Of a DNA stretch of 64,000 nucleotides, positions 1 to 8,159 are shown piece after piece (the first letter of the stretch is position 1; the number at the start of each line of letters is the position of its first letter). Source of the DNA: Gammaproteobacteria bacterium (lineage in GTDB: Bacteria > Pseudomonadota > Gammaproteobacteria > Steroidobacterales > Woeseiaceae); the NCBI GenBank assembly GCA_029862045.1, contig JAOTYE010000001.1:186001-250000 (forward strand). Reading direction: 5' to 3'. Both the position numbers and the translations under genes were made by a program. The notes below the pieces were generated by a model. That model was not told where the DNA came from. It searched no databases and was given only the letters and a program-made list of their open reading frames with translations.

Positions 1-46
1 AGCCGCAATGTATACCACAGCTGGCCTGTGACGGCGCCGTGAAGCG

Positions 47-601
47 TCAGGGCCAAAGCCAGCCAAATACACCTGCTGTCAACAGACCATAGATCATGCC
101 ATCCACTACGTCCTTTGCTGTGGCGCTCCAACGATAGCCAAACCAGATAGCGTTCATTGGTGCAGCACCGGCGTAAGTAAGGACGGCCACTGTTCCCGCG
201 ATGCGAAATACTCTCATATAGTCTGCGCCTGCTGGCACCGTTATGCTCACGACGTAAGCGACCAGTAATGAAATAGCCAGGCAGTAAACGATCCACTGCG
301 TCATCTGTTTGCCCATTGCAAGCGATCCGTGCGGCAGGACAACCAGCATGGCAGCCGGCCCTTCCTTGTATTTCTCCTGCCATTCCGGGTTCTTTCGGTC
401 AGCGGATGACGCTGCATTGGGAACACTGTATTGACCCGGTTCTGTGCCCTTCAGTGCAGCCCTCGCCGCGTCCTCATCAGGCAGCTTGTGCCAGTCTGAG
501 TCGTGATATTTCAGCAACATCCAAATTGCGCTGCTGGCCATGAACACAACACCAGCCGATACAACTATCGGCAACCAAAGCGACATCAGGCTTACATTCA
601 T
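47..601 (-). CDS. Hypothetical multi-pass membrane protein
   Basis: Function is not recognised. The 184-aa protein opens with a hydrophobic segment (about residues 8-30), has a polar, charged stretch (about 31-80) ending near a KNPEWQEKYKEGP patch, and then three further hydrophobic segments (about 103-122, 130-150 and 165-183). A small inner-membrane protein with a soluble loop is the simplest reading. It is the last gene on its strand before the window edge, downstream of tRNA-Met with about 150 nt between. No catalytic motif is visible. ATG at 601 is the first in-frame start. Confidence 0.6.
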   Translation of the reverse strand: MNVSLMSLWLPIVVSAGVVFMASSAIWMLLKYHDSDWHKLPDEDAARAALKGTEPGQYSVPNAASSADRKNPEWQEKYKEGPAAMLVVLPHGSLAMGKQMTQWIVYCLAISLLVAYVVSITVPAGADYMRVFRIAGTVAVLTYAGAAPMNAIWFGYRWSATAKDVVDGMIYGLLTAGVFGWLWP

Positions 602-704
602 TTCTCGATCCCCTTATTAACGTGCGCCGTCGAAACTAGCTATTAATAGATCGTAGTTTAGCTGACACAAGCCAGAATGCATCGGAGTCGACGCAGTCGA
701 TATC

Positions 705-743
705 AGAAAAGCGCTCCTAAGCATCTGATTAGAAGCGTTTTCT
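705..743 (-). terminator. Hairpin downstream of tRNA-Met, probable terminator
   Basis: Read on the minus strand, AGAAAACGCTTCTAA pairs with TTAGGAGCGCTTTTCT across an 8-nt loop, a stem of about 15 bp with one bulged base and one G-U pair. It begins 7 nt after the tRNA-Met CCA end. The T-rich part lies inside the 3' arm and no long T tract follows, so this could be a processing hairpin. Confidence 0.45.
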
Positions 744-749
744 GGAAGT

Positions 750-826
750 TGGTGGTGATGGGTGGAATTGAACCACCGACCTGCGGGTTATGAGTCCGCC
801 GCTCTAACCATCTGAGCTACATCACC
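750..826 (-). tRNA. tRNA-Met (anticodon CAT)
   Basis: The minus strand folds as a full cloverleaf: acceptor stem GGTGATG with CATCACC, discriminator A, and an encoded CCA at 752-750. The D arm contains AGCTCAGATGGTTAGAGC, the anticodon loop is CTCATAA, and the T arm contains GGTTCAATTCC. Anticodon CAT with a fully paired first acceptor base pair (G1-C72) argues for elongator Met rather than initiator tRNA, which has a C1-A72 mismatch. A tRNA-Ile2 with lysidine-modified CAT cannot be excluded by sequence alone. Confidence 0.93.
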
Positions 827-898
827 GTGTTTCGGGCGGCCATGAGGCCGCGAGGGGCGCAAATTGTCCGGACGCAACCACCTGGTGTCAAGAACCTG

Positions 899-1819
899 TC
901 AGAAAACGTCGAGATCGTTGCCAAGCAACACTTTGCCCGTGTATTTCTCGCGGACCTCTTCAAGCACCGTATCCTCCGAGGCACCCCAAAACAGTATGTG
1001 GTACAGCACCAGCAGTTTGGGCCTGGTCCTGCTGGCCATCTCACCCAGCTCGTGGCTCGAGGTGTGATTGCTGCTGTGATATTTCTGCCAGTAAGGATCT
1101 CTTCGTTGAAAACCCTCGACCGAGTAAACTTCGTGGATCAGGATGTCCGCGCCTTTGGCATATTCTTCGAGCGTCGCGTCCGGCGCAGCGTCGCCTGAAA
1201 TGACGATAACACGATCGGGGGTCGTGAATCGGTAGCCGAACGCATTTGGCCAGGTACCGTGGCGCACCGGAAACGCCTCCACTTTGACGTTGTCGTCTTC
1301 GAACACGAGACCTTCCTTGATCGTATGCACATTGACTCGCCAGCCCTGGTCGTTCGCAGGTTCGAGGCCGTAGAGTCGGTACTTGATGTCAGCGTCATAC
1401 GCCTTGAGGATATGATTCGCCATCGACTCCGTGCCCTCGGGACCGAACAACTCGAGCGGCCGATCGCGCTCCAGGACCCAGGGGGTTAACAAAAGGTCCG
1501 GAAGACCGAGTGTGTGATCCGAGTGCAGATGTGTCAGGAACGCGTATGCGAGTTTGTCAGCTTCAAGTCCGGCGATCGAGCCGCCGTTGCTTGGCGCCAT
1601 TGCGGTGGCCTGCCGCACAACACCGGGACCGAAATCGACGATGTACGGTGTGTCGTTAACGACAATCGCAACGGCCGGACCCGAACGATCAGGCTCGGCG
1701 TTCGGCGTACCGGTGCCTAGCAGCACAACCTGTGTCGTCTTCGACGGCGCCAGCTCAGCATGGGTAACGGCCGACAACAATGCGCCGCAAGCAACAAATA
1801 ACAGAAATTGAATTCTCAT
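899..1819 (-). CDS. Exported metallo-beta-lactamase-fold hydrolase (RNase Z-like)
   Basis: The protein from ATG 1819 has about 306 residues. It starts with a typical signal peptide (MRIQFLLFVACGALLSAVTHA) and then VVLLGTGTPNAEPDR, the beginning of an MBL fold. The metal-binding motif THLHSDHTLGLPDL (HxHxDH) is intact, followed by downstream ligands in VRHGTWPNAFGYRF, ISGDAAP and the C-terminal LYHILFW. The arrangement resembles RNase Z/ElaC-like and arylsulfatase-type MBL proteins, but a secretion signal argues against tRNA processing. The substrate is unknown. An in-frame extension to 1903 would overlap the divergent PH-domain gene and lacks a signal peptide, so 1819 was chosen. Confidence 0.8.
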   Translation of the reverse strand: MRIQFLLFVACGALLSAVTHAELAPSKTTQVVLLGTGTPNAEPDRSGPAVAIVVNDTPYIVDFGPGVVRQATAMAPSNGGSIAGLEADKLAYAFLTHLHSDHTLGLPDLLLTPWVLERDRPLELFGPEGTESMANHILKAYDADIKYRLYGLEPANDQGWRVNVHTIKEGLVFEDDNVKVEAFPVRHGTWPNAFGYRFTTPDRVIVISGDAAPDATLEEYAKGADILIHEVYSVEGFQRRDPYWQKYHSSNHTSSHELGEMASRTRPKLLVLYHILFWGASEDTVLEEVREKYTGKVLLGNDLDVF

Positions 1820-1859
1820 GGCTGCCGTATAATGCGCGTTTGCCTTATGTGGAGCAACG

Positions 1860-2378
1860 ATGTTCCGAAACCCGGAAATTGCGCTTGACGGTCTCCCCGA
1901 CATGGAGGACCTCGACTGGCAACAGATGCATCCGCGCTACGCGCGCCGCATGCAGATGGAGCGCCTGATATTCGTTGCTGTCGCTATGGCCGTCTCGTTT
2001 GTACCTGCTATCGCCTCCGGAGGAGAATTTGCCCCGACCGTTCCGCTCTGGGTGCTCGTAATCGTTGTTGCAATTCCGTTCCTGGGCTGGCCATTGATCT
2101 CGGTGCCACGACGAGGCTATGTCATTCGTAGCAAAGACATCGTCTTCAAGTCCGGTGTCTTTTGGCGCTCGGTAACTGCCGTGCCGTTCAATCGCGTGCA
2201 GCATGTCGAGACGAACAACACACCGCTGGATCGCAAGTTCGGTCTGGCTAATCTGCAGATCTTTACGGCAGGAGGCTCCGGGGGCGATTTGAGCATATCC
2301 GGTCTCGGCGCGGACGTCGCCGAGCGGCTGCGGATTTATATTCTCGACAAGGTCGGGGCCAGTATTGAAAACCACTGA
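1860..2378 (+). CDS. PH-domain membrane protein, YdbS-like
   Basis: This 172-aa protein has two adjacent transmembrane helices (about residues 37-80, separated by a short GGEFAP loop) and then a bacterial PH (bPH2/DUF304) domain: RRGYVIRSKDIVFKSGVFWR, VPFNRVQHVETNNTPLDRKFGLANLQIFTAGG. Such YdbS proteins are nearly always encoded just before a larger YdbT-like partner with repeated bPH2 domains, as here. Their biochemical role is not established; a membrane-associated scaffolding or transport role is inferred. It overlaps the next gene by 14 nt, implying coupled translation. Confidence 0.82.
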   Translation: MFRNPEIALDGLPDMEDLDWQQMHPRYARRMQMERLIFVAVAMAVSFVPAIASGGEFAPTVPLWVLVIVVAIPFLGWPLISVPRRGYVIRSKDIVFKSGVFWRSVTAVPFNRVQHVETNNTPLDRKFGLANLQIFTAGGSGGDLSISGLGADVAERLRIYILDKVGASIENH

Positions 2379-3870
2379 GCCAGGGCGCTGGCAGCGGACG
2401 TCGCCGCTCGCCGTCCTGTTCTTCTTCGGCAAGCTGCTCAAACTGATCGCCCAGAATGCGTGGCAATCCATCGCGCCGTTCGCCGCTTTCGTCTTCGCTT
2501 TTGAAGGCGAACTCGCGACGAAGGTCGTATTGGGCGTCGCTGCATTCTTCGTTATTTCGACAAGCGTGGCCGTACTCAAATACTGGTTTTTTCGCTTTCA
2601 ACTCGTCGACGATTCGATCCTGATACGGCAGGGCGTCGTCAAGAAAACACAACTGGATATCAAGTTCGATCGTATTCAGGGCATCAACACGCAGCAGAAC
2701 ATCGTGTTCCGCTATTTCGGCCTCGTGACCGTAAACCTGGACACGGCTGGCTCGTCCGGCAACGAGGGAAGTCTTCCTGCTGTGACGCGCGAGTTCGCGG
2801 ATTCGCTGCGCACTATGATCGGCAAAGTTCGCAAGGGCGATGATGAGGTTGTTGCAGTTGTAACGCCCGATGCCGATGCACTGCTGTCCCTCGACTCGCG
2901 AGATATGATTCGCATTGGCCTCGCGGATCGTCGCGCGCTCATCGTATTCGCCGTGCTGTCGCCATTGATCGAGAGAATGGACGACAATGTTTACAAGATC
3001 GTCGCCAACTATGTCGACGACGTGCTAGGCGGCGCATGGCAGACGAACATCGCAGCTGGCGCAGTCATTACCGCTTCCGCCGTAATTGCGGTGATTGCGG
3101 TACTTGCACTTATTTCCATTGGGGCCGCATTCTTGCGCTATCACAATTTCCGGCTGTTTCTCGATGGGGATACATTGCGATCTCACGGTGGGCTGCTGAC
3201 GAGCCACGAGGTATCGATGAATCTCGCGAAGATACAGACGCTGCGGCTGGAACAAGGCATCGTCATGCGCTGGTTCGACCGTTACAGACTCAGTGGCCGC
3301 CAGGCGAGAAGCAGCCAAAAGCAGGATAAGAGCAAGAACTTCATTATTCCGATCGTCACCGCAGCGCAGGCGAATCACCTCAGGGAGATTCTCCTGGTTC
3401 CCGAGGGCGACGACCTGATGCAGATACCGACGAGTCCGGAGTTCATTCCGCTCTCACCGTATTACATGCGGACGCGTTTTCTGCTTGTCAGCCTGTTGCC
3501 AACGGTGGTCGCTTTCGCCGTTTTCTGGAATCTGATCGGACCCGCCAGCCTGGTGTTTCTGCTGTGGCTGCCTCTTTCAGTCTTCCTGATCTATCGGAGC
3601 TGGCAACGCGGTGGCTACCACTGCAGTTATGATGGTTTGGTACGCCGCTCGGGGCTGCTGGGCTATCGCTCGGTTGCCTTGTTGTATCGCAAGGTGCAAC
3701 GGGTCTCGGTCACGCAATCACGGTATCAGCGCAGCAAGGACCTTGCGAGCCTGCGCCTCTATATGGCCTCTGGAAGCGTGCGTATCCCTTACATCGAATA
3801 TTCGACCGCAAAGCGGCTTCGTGACTACATTCTGTACAAGGTGGAATCGAGCCAGCAAGCCTGGCACTAG
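2365..3870 (+). CDS. PH-domain membrane protein, YdbT-like, with repeated bPH2 domains
   Basis: The 501-aa protein starts at a TTG that overlaps the upstream bPH2 gene. Hydrophobic helix pairs occur near residues 12-70, 190-260 and 370-415, and three bPH2 repeats follow them: [20 protein letters not shown] with [31 protein letters not shown] with [13 protein letters not shown]; and [20 protein letters not shown] with [12 protein letters not shown]. This triple architecture is that of YdbT. Its stop codon shares a CTAG with the stop codon of convergent ychF, a 4-nt tail-to-tail overlap. Confidence 0.82.
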   Translation: MKTTEPGRWQRTSPLAVLFFFGKLLKLIAQNAWQSIAPFAAFVFAFEGELATKVVLGVAAFFVISTSVAVLKYWFFRFQLVDDSILIRQGVVKKTQLDIKFDRIQGINTQQNIVFRYFGLVTVNLDTAGSSGNEGSLPAVTREFADSLRTMIGKVRKGDDEVVAVVTPDADALLSLDSRDMIRIGLADRRALIVFAVLSPLIERMDDNVYKIVANYVDDVLGGAWQTNIAAGAVITASAVIAVIAVLALISIGAAFLRYHNFRLFLDGDTLRSHGGLLTSHEVSMNLAKIQTLRLEQGIVMRWFDRYRLSGRQARSSQKQDKSKNFIIPIVTAAQANHLREILLVPEGDDLMQIPTSPEFIPLSPYYMRTRFLLVSLLPTVVAFAVFWNLIGPASLVFLLWLPLSVFLIYRSWQRGGYHCSYDGLVRRSGLLGYRSVALLYRKVQRVSVTQSRYQRSKDLASLRLYMASGSVRIPYIEYSTAKRLRDYILYKVESSQQAWH

Positions 3871-4958
3871 ACGTTGAAGCGAAAGTGCATGACATCGCCT
3901 TCCTTGACGATGTATTCCTTGCCTTCCAAACGCAGGCGACCCGCTTCTTTTGCGCCCTGCTCGCCGTTCCCGGCGATAAAGTCGTCGTAACTGATGACCT
4001 CGGCACGGATGAAACCTTTCCGGAAGTCTGTGTGAATCTCGCCGGCCGCCTCAGGCGCTGTCGCACCGATCTTTGTCGTCCAGGCGCGGACTTCCTTCGG
4101 GCCGGTCGTAAAGAAGGTCTGCAATCCGAGCAAATGGTAGCCGCCACGAATGACGCGATTTAGCCCGGGCTCGCCAAAACCAAGATCAGCAAGAAACTCG
4201 AGTTTGTCTTCCTCATCAAGTACCGCAATTTCAGCCTCGATCGCCGCACAGATTGCGACAAACTCTGAACCATCAGCAGCCGCGTACTCGCGAACAGCAT
4301 CGAGGTGCGGATTGTTTTCGAAACCGTCTTCATCGACATTTGCGACGTACATGACCGGCTTGCCTGTAATCAGGTGCAACTCGCGCAAGATCCTTCTTTC
4401 ATTATCATCAAGCTCGAGCGAGCGCACCGGCAAGCCTTCATCAAGATACCCCTTGACCTTCTTCATCGTGTCACGAATATAAAGATCTTCTTTTTGCGCC
4501 GTCTTGGCGTTTTTCTCGGCCTTGAACAGCTGCTTCTCGACCGACTCGAGATCGGCAAGAGCCAACTCGGTGTTGATCGTCTCAATGTCATCGATCGGAC
4601 TGATTGTGCCGGACACGTGCGTCACGTCATCGTCTTCAAAACAGCGCACGACGTGTGCGATCGCGTGTGTCTCTCGAATGTTCGCCAGGAACTTATTGCC
4701 GAGACCCTCGCCTTTCGATGCGCCCGCGACGAGTCCTGCGATATCGACGAACTCCATCGTGGTTGGGATGGTCTTCTGCGGCTTGACGATTCGCTCGAGT
4801 ACACTCAGGCGCGGATCCGGCACCGGCACCACGCCGACATTCGGATCGATCGTACAAAACGGGTAGTTCTCAGCCGGAATTTCGGCCGCCGTCAGTGCAT
4901 TGAACAACGTCGATTTACCAACGTTGGGCAACCCAACGATGCCGCATTTGATCGCCAC
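3867..4958 (-). CDS. ychF: Redox-responsive ribosome-binding ATPase YchF
   Basis: The 363-aa protein is full length for YchF/Ola1. It has the P-loop [14 protein letters not shown] near residue 10, the switch II region [17 protein letters not shown], a coiled-coil insertion (about 130-200), the NVDE recognition loop that favours ATP over GTP, and a C-terminal TGS domain ending in MHFRFNV. YchF binds ribosomes and influences oxidative stress responses. Its ATG directly follows the pth stop codon, which is the usual pth-ychF order in gammaproteobacteria. Confidence 0.96.
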   Translation of the reverse strand: MAIKCGIVGLPNVGKSTLFNALTAAEIPAENYPFCTIDPNVGVVPVPDPRLSVLERIVKPQKTIPTTMEFVDIAGLVAGASKGEGLGNKFLANIRETHAIAHVVRCFEDDDVTHVSGTISPIDDIETINTELALADLESVEKQLFKAEKNAKTAQKEDLYIRDTMKKVKGYLDEGLPVRSLELDDNERRILRELHLITGKPVMYVANVDEDGFENNPHLDAVREYAAADGSEFVAICAAIEAEIAVLDEEDKLEFLADLGFGEPGLNRVIRGGYHLLGLQTFFTTGPKEVRAWTTKIGATAPEAAGEIHTDFRKGFIRAEVISYDDFIAGNGEQGAKEAGRLRLEGKEYIVKEGDVMHFRFNV

Positions 4959-5537
4959 TTATTGATCCTTCGTGTGTAGTTTCTTCATCGCGGCATTGAG
5001 ACCGTCGTCGATCAACAGCGGCAAGACTTCAATCGCGTCATCGACATTTTTCTCGACAGCACGCTCGACATCGCCCGATCCGCGTTTGAGCACGTAGCTG
5101 GTCACTCTGCTCTTTTCACCCGGGTGACCAACGCCGATACGCAGGCGCATGAAATCCTCGCCACAGTGTCTGATGACATCGCGTATGCCGTTGTGTCCGC
5201 CGTGCCCTCCGCCCTGCTTCAGACGCACAGTGCCAGGCGGTAAATCGATCTCATCGTGGGCAACCAGCAGATGCTTGGGCTTGAGCCTGTAGTAATCCAG
5301 TATCGCCCGGACAGGCGGACCGCTTTGATTCATGTAATTCTGCGGTTTGACGAGCCAGGTATTGTCACCTCTGATATTCACGCGACAGTAATCCGCGTCA
5401 AATTTCTTCTCGTAACGAAACTCGCCACCGTACTTGCGCGCTATTGCGTCCACGAACCAGAAGCCCGCGTTATGCAGCGTGCGTTCGTATTTATCCTCGG
5501 GGTTACCAAGGCCGGCGATGATGCTCAGGTGTGTCAT
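4959..5537 (-). CDS. pth: Peptidyl-tRNA hydrolase
   Basis: The product, about 192 aa, releases peptides from prematurely dropped peptidyl-tRNA. Visible signatures are GLGNPEDKYERTLHNAGFW with the catalytic His of HNAGF, KPQNYMNQSG, and HDEIDLPPGTVRLKQGGGHGGHNG. The ATG at 5537 (MTHLSIIAGLGNP) matches the family start; a TTG three codons upstream is a weaker alternative. It lies between the rplY terminator and ychF. Confidence 0.95.
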   Translation of the reverse strand: MTHLSIIAGLGNPEDKYERTLHNAGFWFVDAIARKYGGEFRYEKKFDADYCRVNIRGDNTWLVKPQNYMNQSGPPVRAILDYYRLKPKHLLVAHDEIDLPPGTVRLKQGGGHGGHNGIRDVIRHCGEDFMRLRIGVGHPGEKSRVTSYVLKRGSGDVERAVEKNVDDAIEVLPLLIDDGLNAAMKKLHTKDQ

Positions 5538-5554
5538 GGGATTCAAATCTTAAA

Positions 5555-5582
5555 CAAAAAGACCGCCTTGCGGCGGTCTTAT
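5555..5582 (-). terminator. Intrinsic terminator after rplY
   Basis: On the minus strand AAGACCGCC, the tetraloop GCAA, and GGCGGTCTT are followed by TTTTGTTT. It has a nine-pair GC-rich stem, a GNRA loop and a T tract. It begins about 20 nt after the rplY stop and ends about 18 nt before the pth start, so part of the transcripts probably stop before pth-ychF. Confidence 0.85.
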
Positions 5583-5602
5583 TGCCAACCATCTCGAGAT
5601 GG

Positions 5603-6319
5603 TCAGTCTTCTTTCGACTCGCCCGCGTCGGGTGTCGCGGCCGGAGCTTCGCCTTCCGCTGCAACCTCGCCCTCTTCGCCTGCGACCGGCACTTCGCCTT
5701 CGATTGCCTCTTCTTCGACTTCTTCTTCGATCACCTCTTCCTTGATGATGTGAATCGATACAATCGGCTGGACTTGCTCGACCTCCTGGGCCAGCTCGGG
5801 AATCTCGACACCCTCTGGCAACGGAATATCCGCCATATACATCAATCCATCGAGTTCCAGTTCCGAAATGTCGAGCTCCAGGTATTCGGGGAGATGCTTC
5901 GGCAGGCAGACAACCTCGACGTCGTTCCGCATCTGCGACACCGTGCCACCACCCTCCTTGACGCCGACAGCGATATCCGCGCCGACCAGGTTGATCGGCA
6001 CGTTCATGCGAATCAACTGGTCTGCAACGATGCGTTGGAAGTCGAGGTGCAGCACCTGGCGTTTTGCCGGATGACGTTGAATATCTTTAACAATCGCGGC
6101 CTGGCTCTTGTCACCAACCTTGATATTCAGGACGCTCGAATAGAACGACTGGTTCTCGAGCTCGTGCAAGACCTTGTCATGGTCGAATGTGAGCGAGCGC
6201 GGCGGACGGCCGGCACCATAGATGATTGCGGGTACTTTATTCTGGCGACGCAGGCGGCGGCTCGCACCTTTCCCTGAGTCTTCACGAATATCCGCAATCA
6301 GATCGAATTTCTCAGCCAT
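5603..6319 (-). CDS. rplY: 50S ribosomal protein L25, long CTC type
   Basis: The 238-aa protein begins EKFDLIADIREDSGKGASRRLRRQNKVPAIIYGAG, the L25 5S rRNA-binding domain, followed by the TL5/CTC C-terminal beta domain (about 100-185). It is far longer than the about 94-aa E. coli L25 and belongs to the general stress protein CTC form. The last 50 residues or so are strongly acidic and low complexity, rich in Glu, Ala, Gly and Pro. It follows prs as is usual in this order and is followed by a strong terminator. Confidence 0.95.
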   Translation of the reverse strand: MAEKFDLIADIREDSGKGASRRLRRQNKVPAIIYGAGRPPRSLTFDHDKVLHELENQSFYSSVLNIKVGDKSQAAIVKDIQRHPAKRQVLHLDFQRIVADQLIRMNVPINLVGADIAVGVKEGGGTVSQMRNDVEVVCLPKHLPEYLELDISELELDGLMYMADIPLPEGVEIPELAQEVEQVQPIVSIHIIKEEVIEEEVEEEAIEGEVPVAGEEGEVAAEGEAPAATPDAGESKED

Positions 6320-6423
6320 GACTGAACTCCATTATCTGATTGATTTTACTCAGAAATATCTGAGCTTTGAATCTGCCGGGACTGCGACCATCCCAGGCAA
6401 GGGCGCGCATATTAACGCAACTA

Positions 6424-7377
6424 TCAGTCGACGTACATAGAGGAGACCGACTCTTCGTATGAGATGCGGCGCATCGTCTCGCCGAGCAGCTCTGCCGTGG
6501 AGAGCTGGCGGATCTTGCCGCAGGCCTGGGCCTCGTCGTTGAGCGGGATCGTATCGGTCACAACGACTTCGTCGAGCTTCGATTTCGCGATTCTCGAGAC
6601 GGCCGGACCCGACAACACCGGATGCGTTATGTAAGCATGAACTGTCGCTGCCCCGTTTTCTTTCAGGGCACCGGCCGCATGGCAAAGCGTGCCTGCAGTA
6701 TCGACCATGTCATCCATCATGATGCAATTCATGCCGTCAACCTCACCGATGATATTCATGACTTCCGACTGATTCGCTTTTTGGCGGCGTTTGTCGATGA
6801 TGACGAGGTCCGCGTCGTCGAGTCGTTTGGCCAAAGCTCGCGCACGCACAACACCACCGACATCGGGCGACACGACAACCATCTGAGGGTATTTATGCTT
6901 CCAAACATCGCCGAGGAGTATTGGGGACGCGTAGACATTATCGACTGCGATGTCGAAAAAACCCTGAATCTGGTCGGCATGCAGATCGACGGTAAGAACG
7001 CGATCGACGCCAGCCACAGCAATCATTTTAGCCACGAGTTTTGCCGTAATCGGCACGCGCGCAGAACGCGGCCGCCGGTCCTGGCGCGCAAAGCCGAAGT
7101 AGGGAATGACCGCCGTAACGCGCGCCGCAGACGCGCGCTTGACCGCGTCGACCATGACGAGCAGTTCCATCAGGTTTTCAGATGTTGGCGGGCAAGTCGG
7201 TTGGACGATGAACGTCTCACGGCCACGGATGTTCTCGAGAATCTCGACGTTGATCTCACCGTCGCTGAAACGCCCTACGAGTGCGCGAGCCAGCGGAACG
7301 TGCAGGTAGCGCGCAATATCATGGGCCAGTTTCGGGTGCGCGTTGCCCGAAAAAACTGCCATTGATGCCGGATCCAC
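6424..7377 (-). CDS. prs: Ribose-phosphate pyrophosphokinase
   Basis: This 317-aa enzyme makes PRPP from ribose 5-phosphate and ATP. It carries [16 protein letters not shown], the ATP loop [18 protein letters not shown], the PRPP synthetase signature [17 protein letters not shown], and the PRPP-binding loop [13 protein letters not shown]. Length matches the family. Its start is 22 nt downstream of the tRNA-Gln gene, so both are probably on one transcript. The start could also be the Met five codons in (MAVFSGN). About 100 nt without a recognisable gene separate it from rplY. Confidence 0.96.
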   Translation of the reverse strand: MDPASMAVFSGNAHPKLAHDIARYLHVPLARALVGRFSDGEINVEILENIRGRETFIVQPTCPPTSENLMELLVMVDAVKRASAARVTAVIPYFGFARQDRRPRSARVPITAKLVAKMIAVAGVDRVLTVDLHADQIQGFFDIAVDNVYASPILLGDVWKHKYPQMVVVSPDVGGVVRARALAKRLDDADLVIIDKRRQKANQSEVMNIIGEVDGMNCIMMDDMVDTAGTLCHAAGALKENGAATVHAYITHPVLSGPAVSRIAKSKLDEVVVTDTIPLNDEAQACGKIRQLSTAELLGETMRRISYEESVSSMYVD

Positions 7378-7399
7378 GAATCTCCCCTATCGATTCAAT

Positions 7400-7474
7400 T
7401 GGCTGGGGCGGCAGGATTCGAACCTGCGGTACACGGGATCAAAACCCGATGCCTTACCACTTGGCTACGCCCCA
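7400..7474 (-). tRNA. tRNA-Gln (anticodon TTG)
   Basis: The minus strand begins TGGGGCGTAGCCAAGTGGTAAGGC and pairs with 3' CGCCCCA, discriminator G, encoded CCA. The anticodon loop TTTTGAT carries TTG. The T arm contains GGTTCGAATCC. The U1-A72 acceptor end and the Gln-type discriminator G agree with tRNA-Gln. The position directly upstream of prs is conserved in many gammaproteobacteria. Confidence 0.94.
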
Positions 7475-7520
7475 ATTCGCTGCAGGTGCGGCACGATTCT
7501 GCGGGCCGCTTCCCGGGGTG

Positions 7521-8159
7521 TCAACGTTGCTCGTAGAACACCCAGTGGTCTATCACCAGCCGGACTCTCGTGTCCGAGTTTTCAGCCGTGAGCATTTTCG
7601 GCATGAGCTGGCCACCGCCATCATCGTAGCGTGAAATGCTGACCGACCAGTCGCGCTGCCTCAGGCTTTGGAGTTGTCCACTTGCATTGAGTTCAGTCTC
7701 AGCCGGCGCTGACGGATCCGGGATGCCCAGTGCCCAGAAGCGCAGACTCTCGATCGGGATTGTCCAGCCATACCGGTAGCGAAGCTCGAGTTCAGCGTCC
7801 TCCAGTTCAGTACGCACGCCGTCCTTGTCGGTCATGACGGCGGATCGATCGTCGCCTTCGATCCGGACTTTGCCAATGCTGAGGGGTCCGCTGACCGTAG
7901 CGCTGAATCGGTCCTCGTCTTGCGTCCAGCGCAACTTGCCGTTGAAACCTTCCGCTTCTGTTTTCACGGCAATGCGGCCACTGAATTCCCATTCGTCGAG
8001 GCCGGCCAATACGGCCATCCGCGTAGCCCAGCTATCGATTTCAGGAAGCAATGCGCTGCGCGGTGTCGCACACCCCGCGATCAGCGCTGTCATTGTGACA
8101 GCGACAGCGATTAGCCTCGTCAATTCAGGGCGTTTCGGGGAACAAACGCTCACGCGCAT
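7521..8159 (-). CDS. lolB: Outer-membrane lipoprotein receptor LolB
   Basis: The 212-aa precursor has a lipoprotein signal peptide with lipobox I-A-G-C (Cys30). The mature part carries the LolB pattern: WEFSGRIAVKTEAEGFNGKLRWTQ, ISGPLSIGKVRIEG-like region, and the C-terminal KMLTAENSDTRVRLVIDHW. LolB accepts lipoproteins from LolA and inserts them in the outer membrane. Its start lies inside the 3' end of the TPR gene (35-nt overlap). ispE, which normally follows lolB, is missing: only 46 nt separate lolB from tRNA-Gln. Confidence 0.88.
   Translation of the reverse strand: MRVSVCSPKRPELTRLIAVAVTMTALIAGCATPRSALLPEIDSWATRMAVLAGLDEWEFSGRIAVKTEAEGFNGKLRWTQDEDRFSATVSGPLSIGKVRIEGDDRSAVMTDKDGVRTELEDAELELRYRYGWTIPIESLRFWALGIPDPSAPAETELNASGQLQSLRQRDWSVSISRYDDGGGQLMPKMLTAENSDTRVRLVIDHWVFYEQR

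Noticed and set aside
5531..6277. 248-codon open frame antisense to rplY
   Set aside because: It encodes His/Arg/Asp-rich low-complexity sequence mirroring rplY codons; rplY is clearly real and has a terminator on its own strand.
6349..6364. Small palindrome CTCAGAAATATCTGAG between prs and rplY
   Set aside because: A 6-bp stem without T tract or conserved position; not enough to call a terminator or operator.
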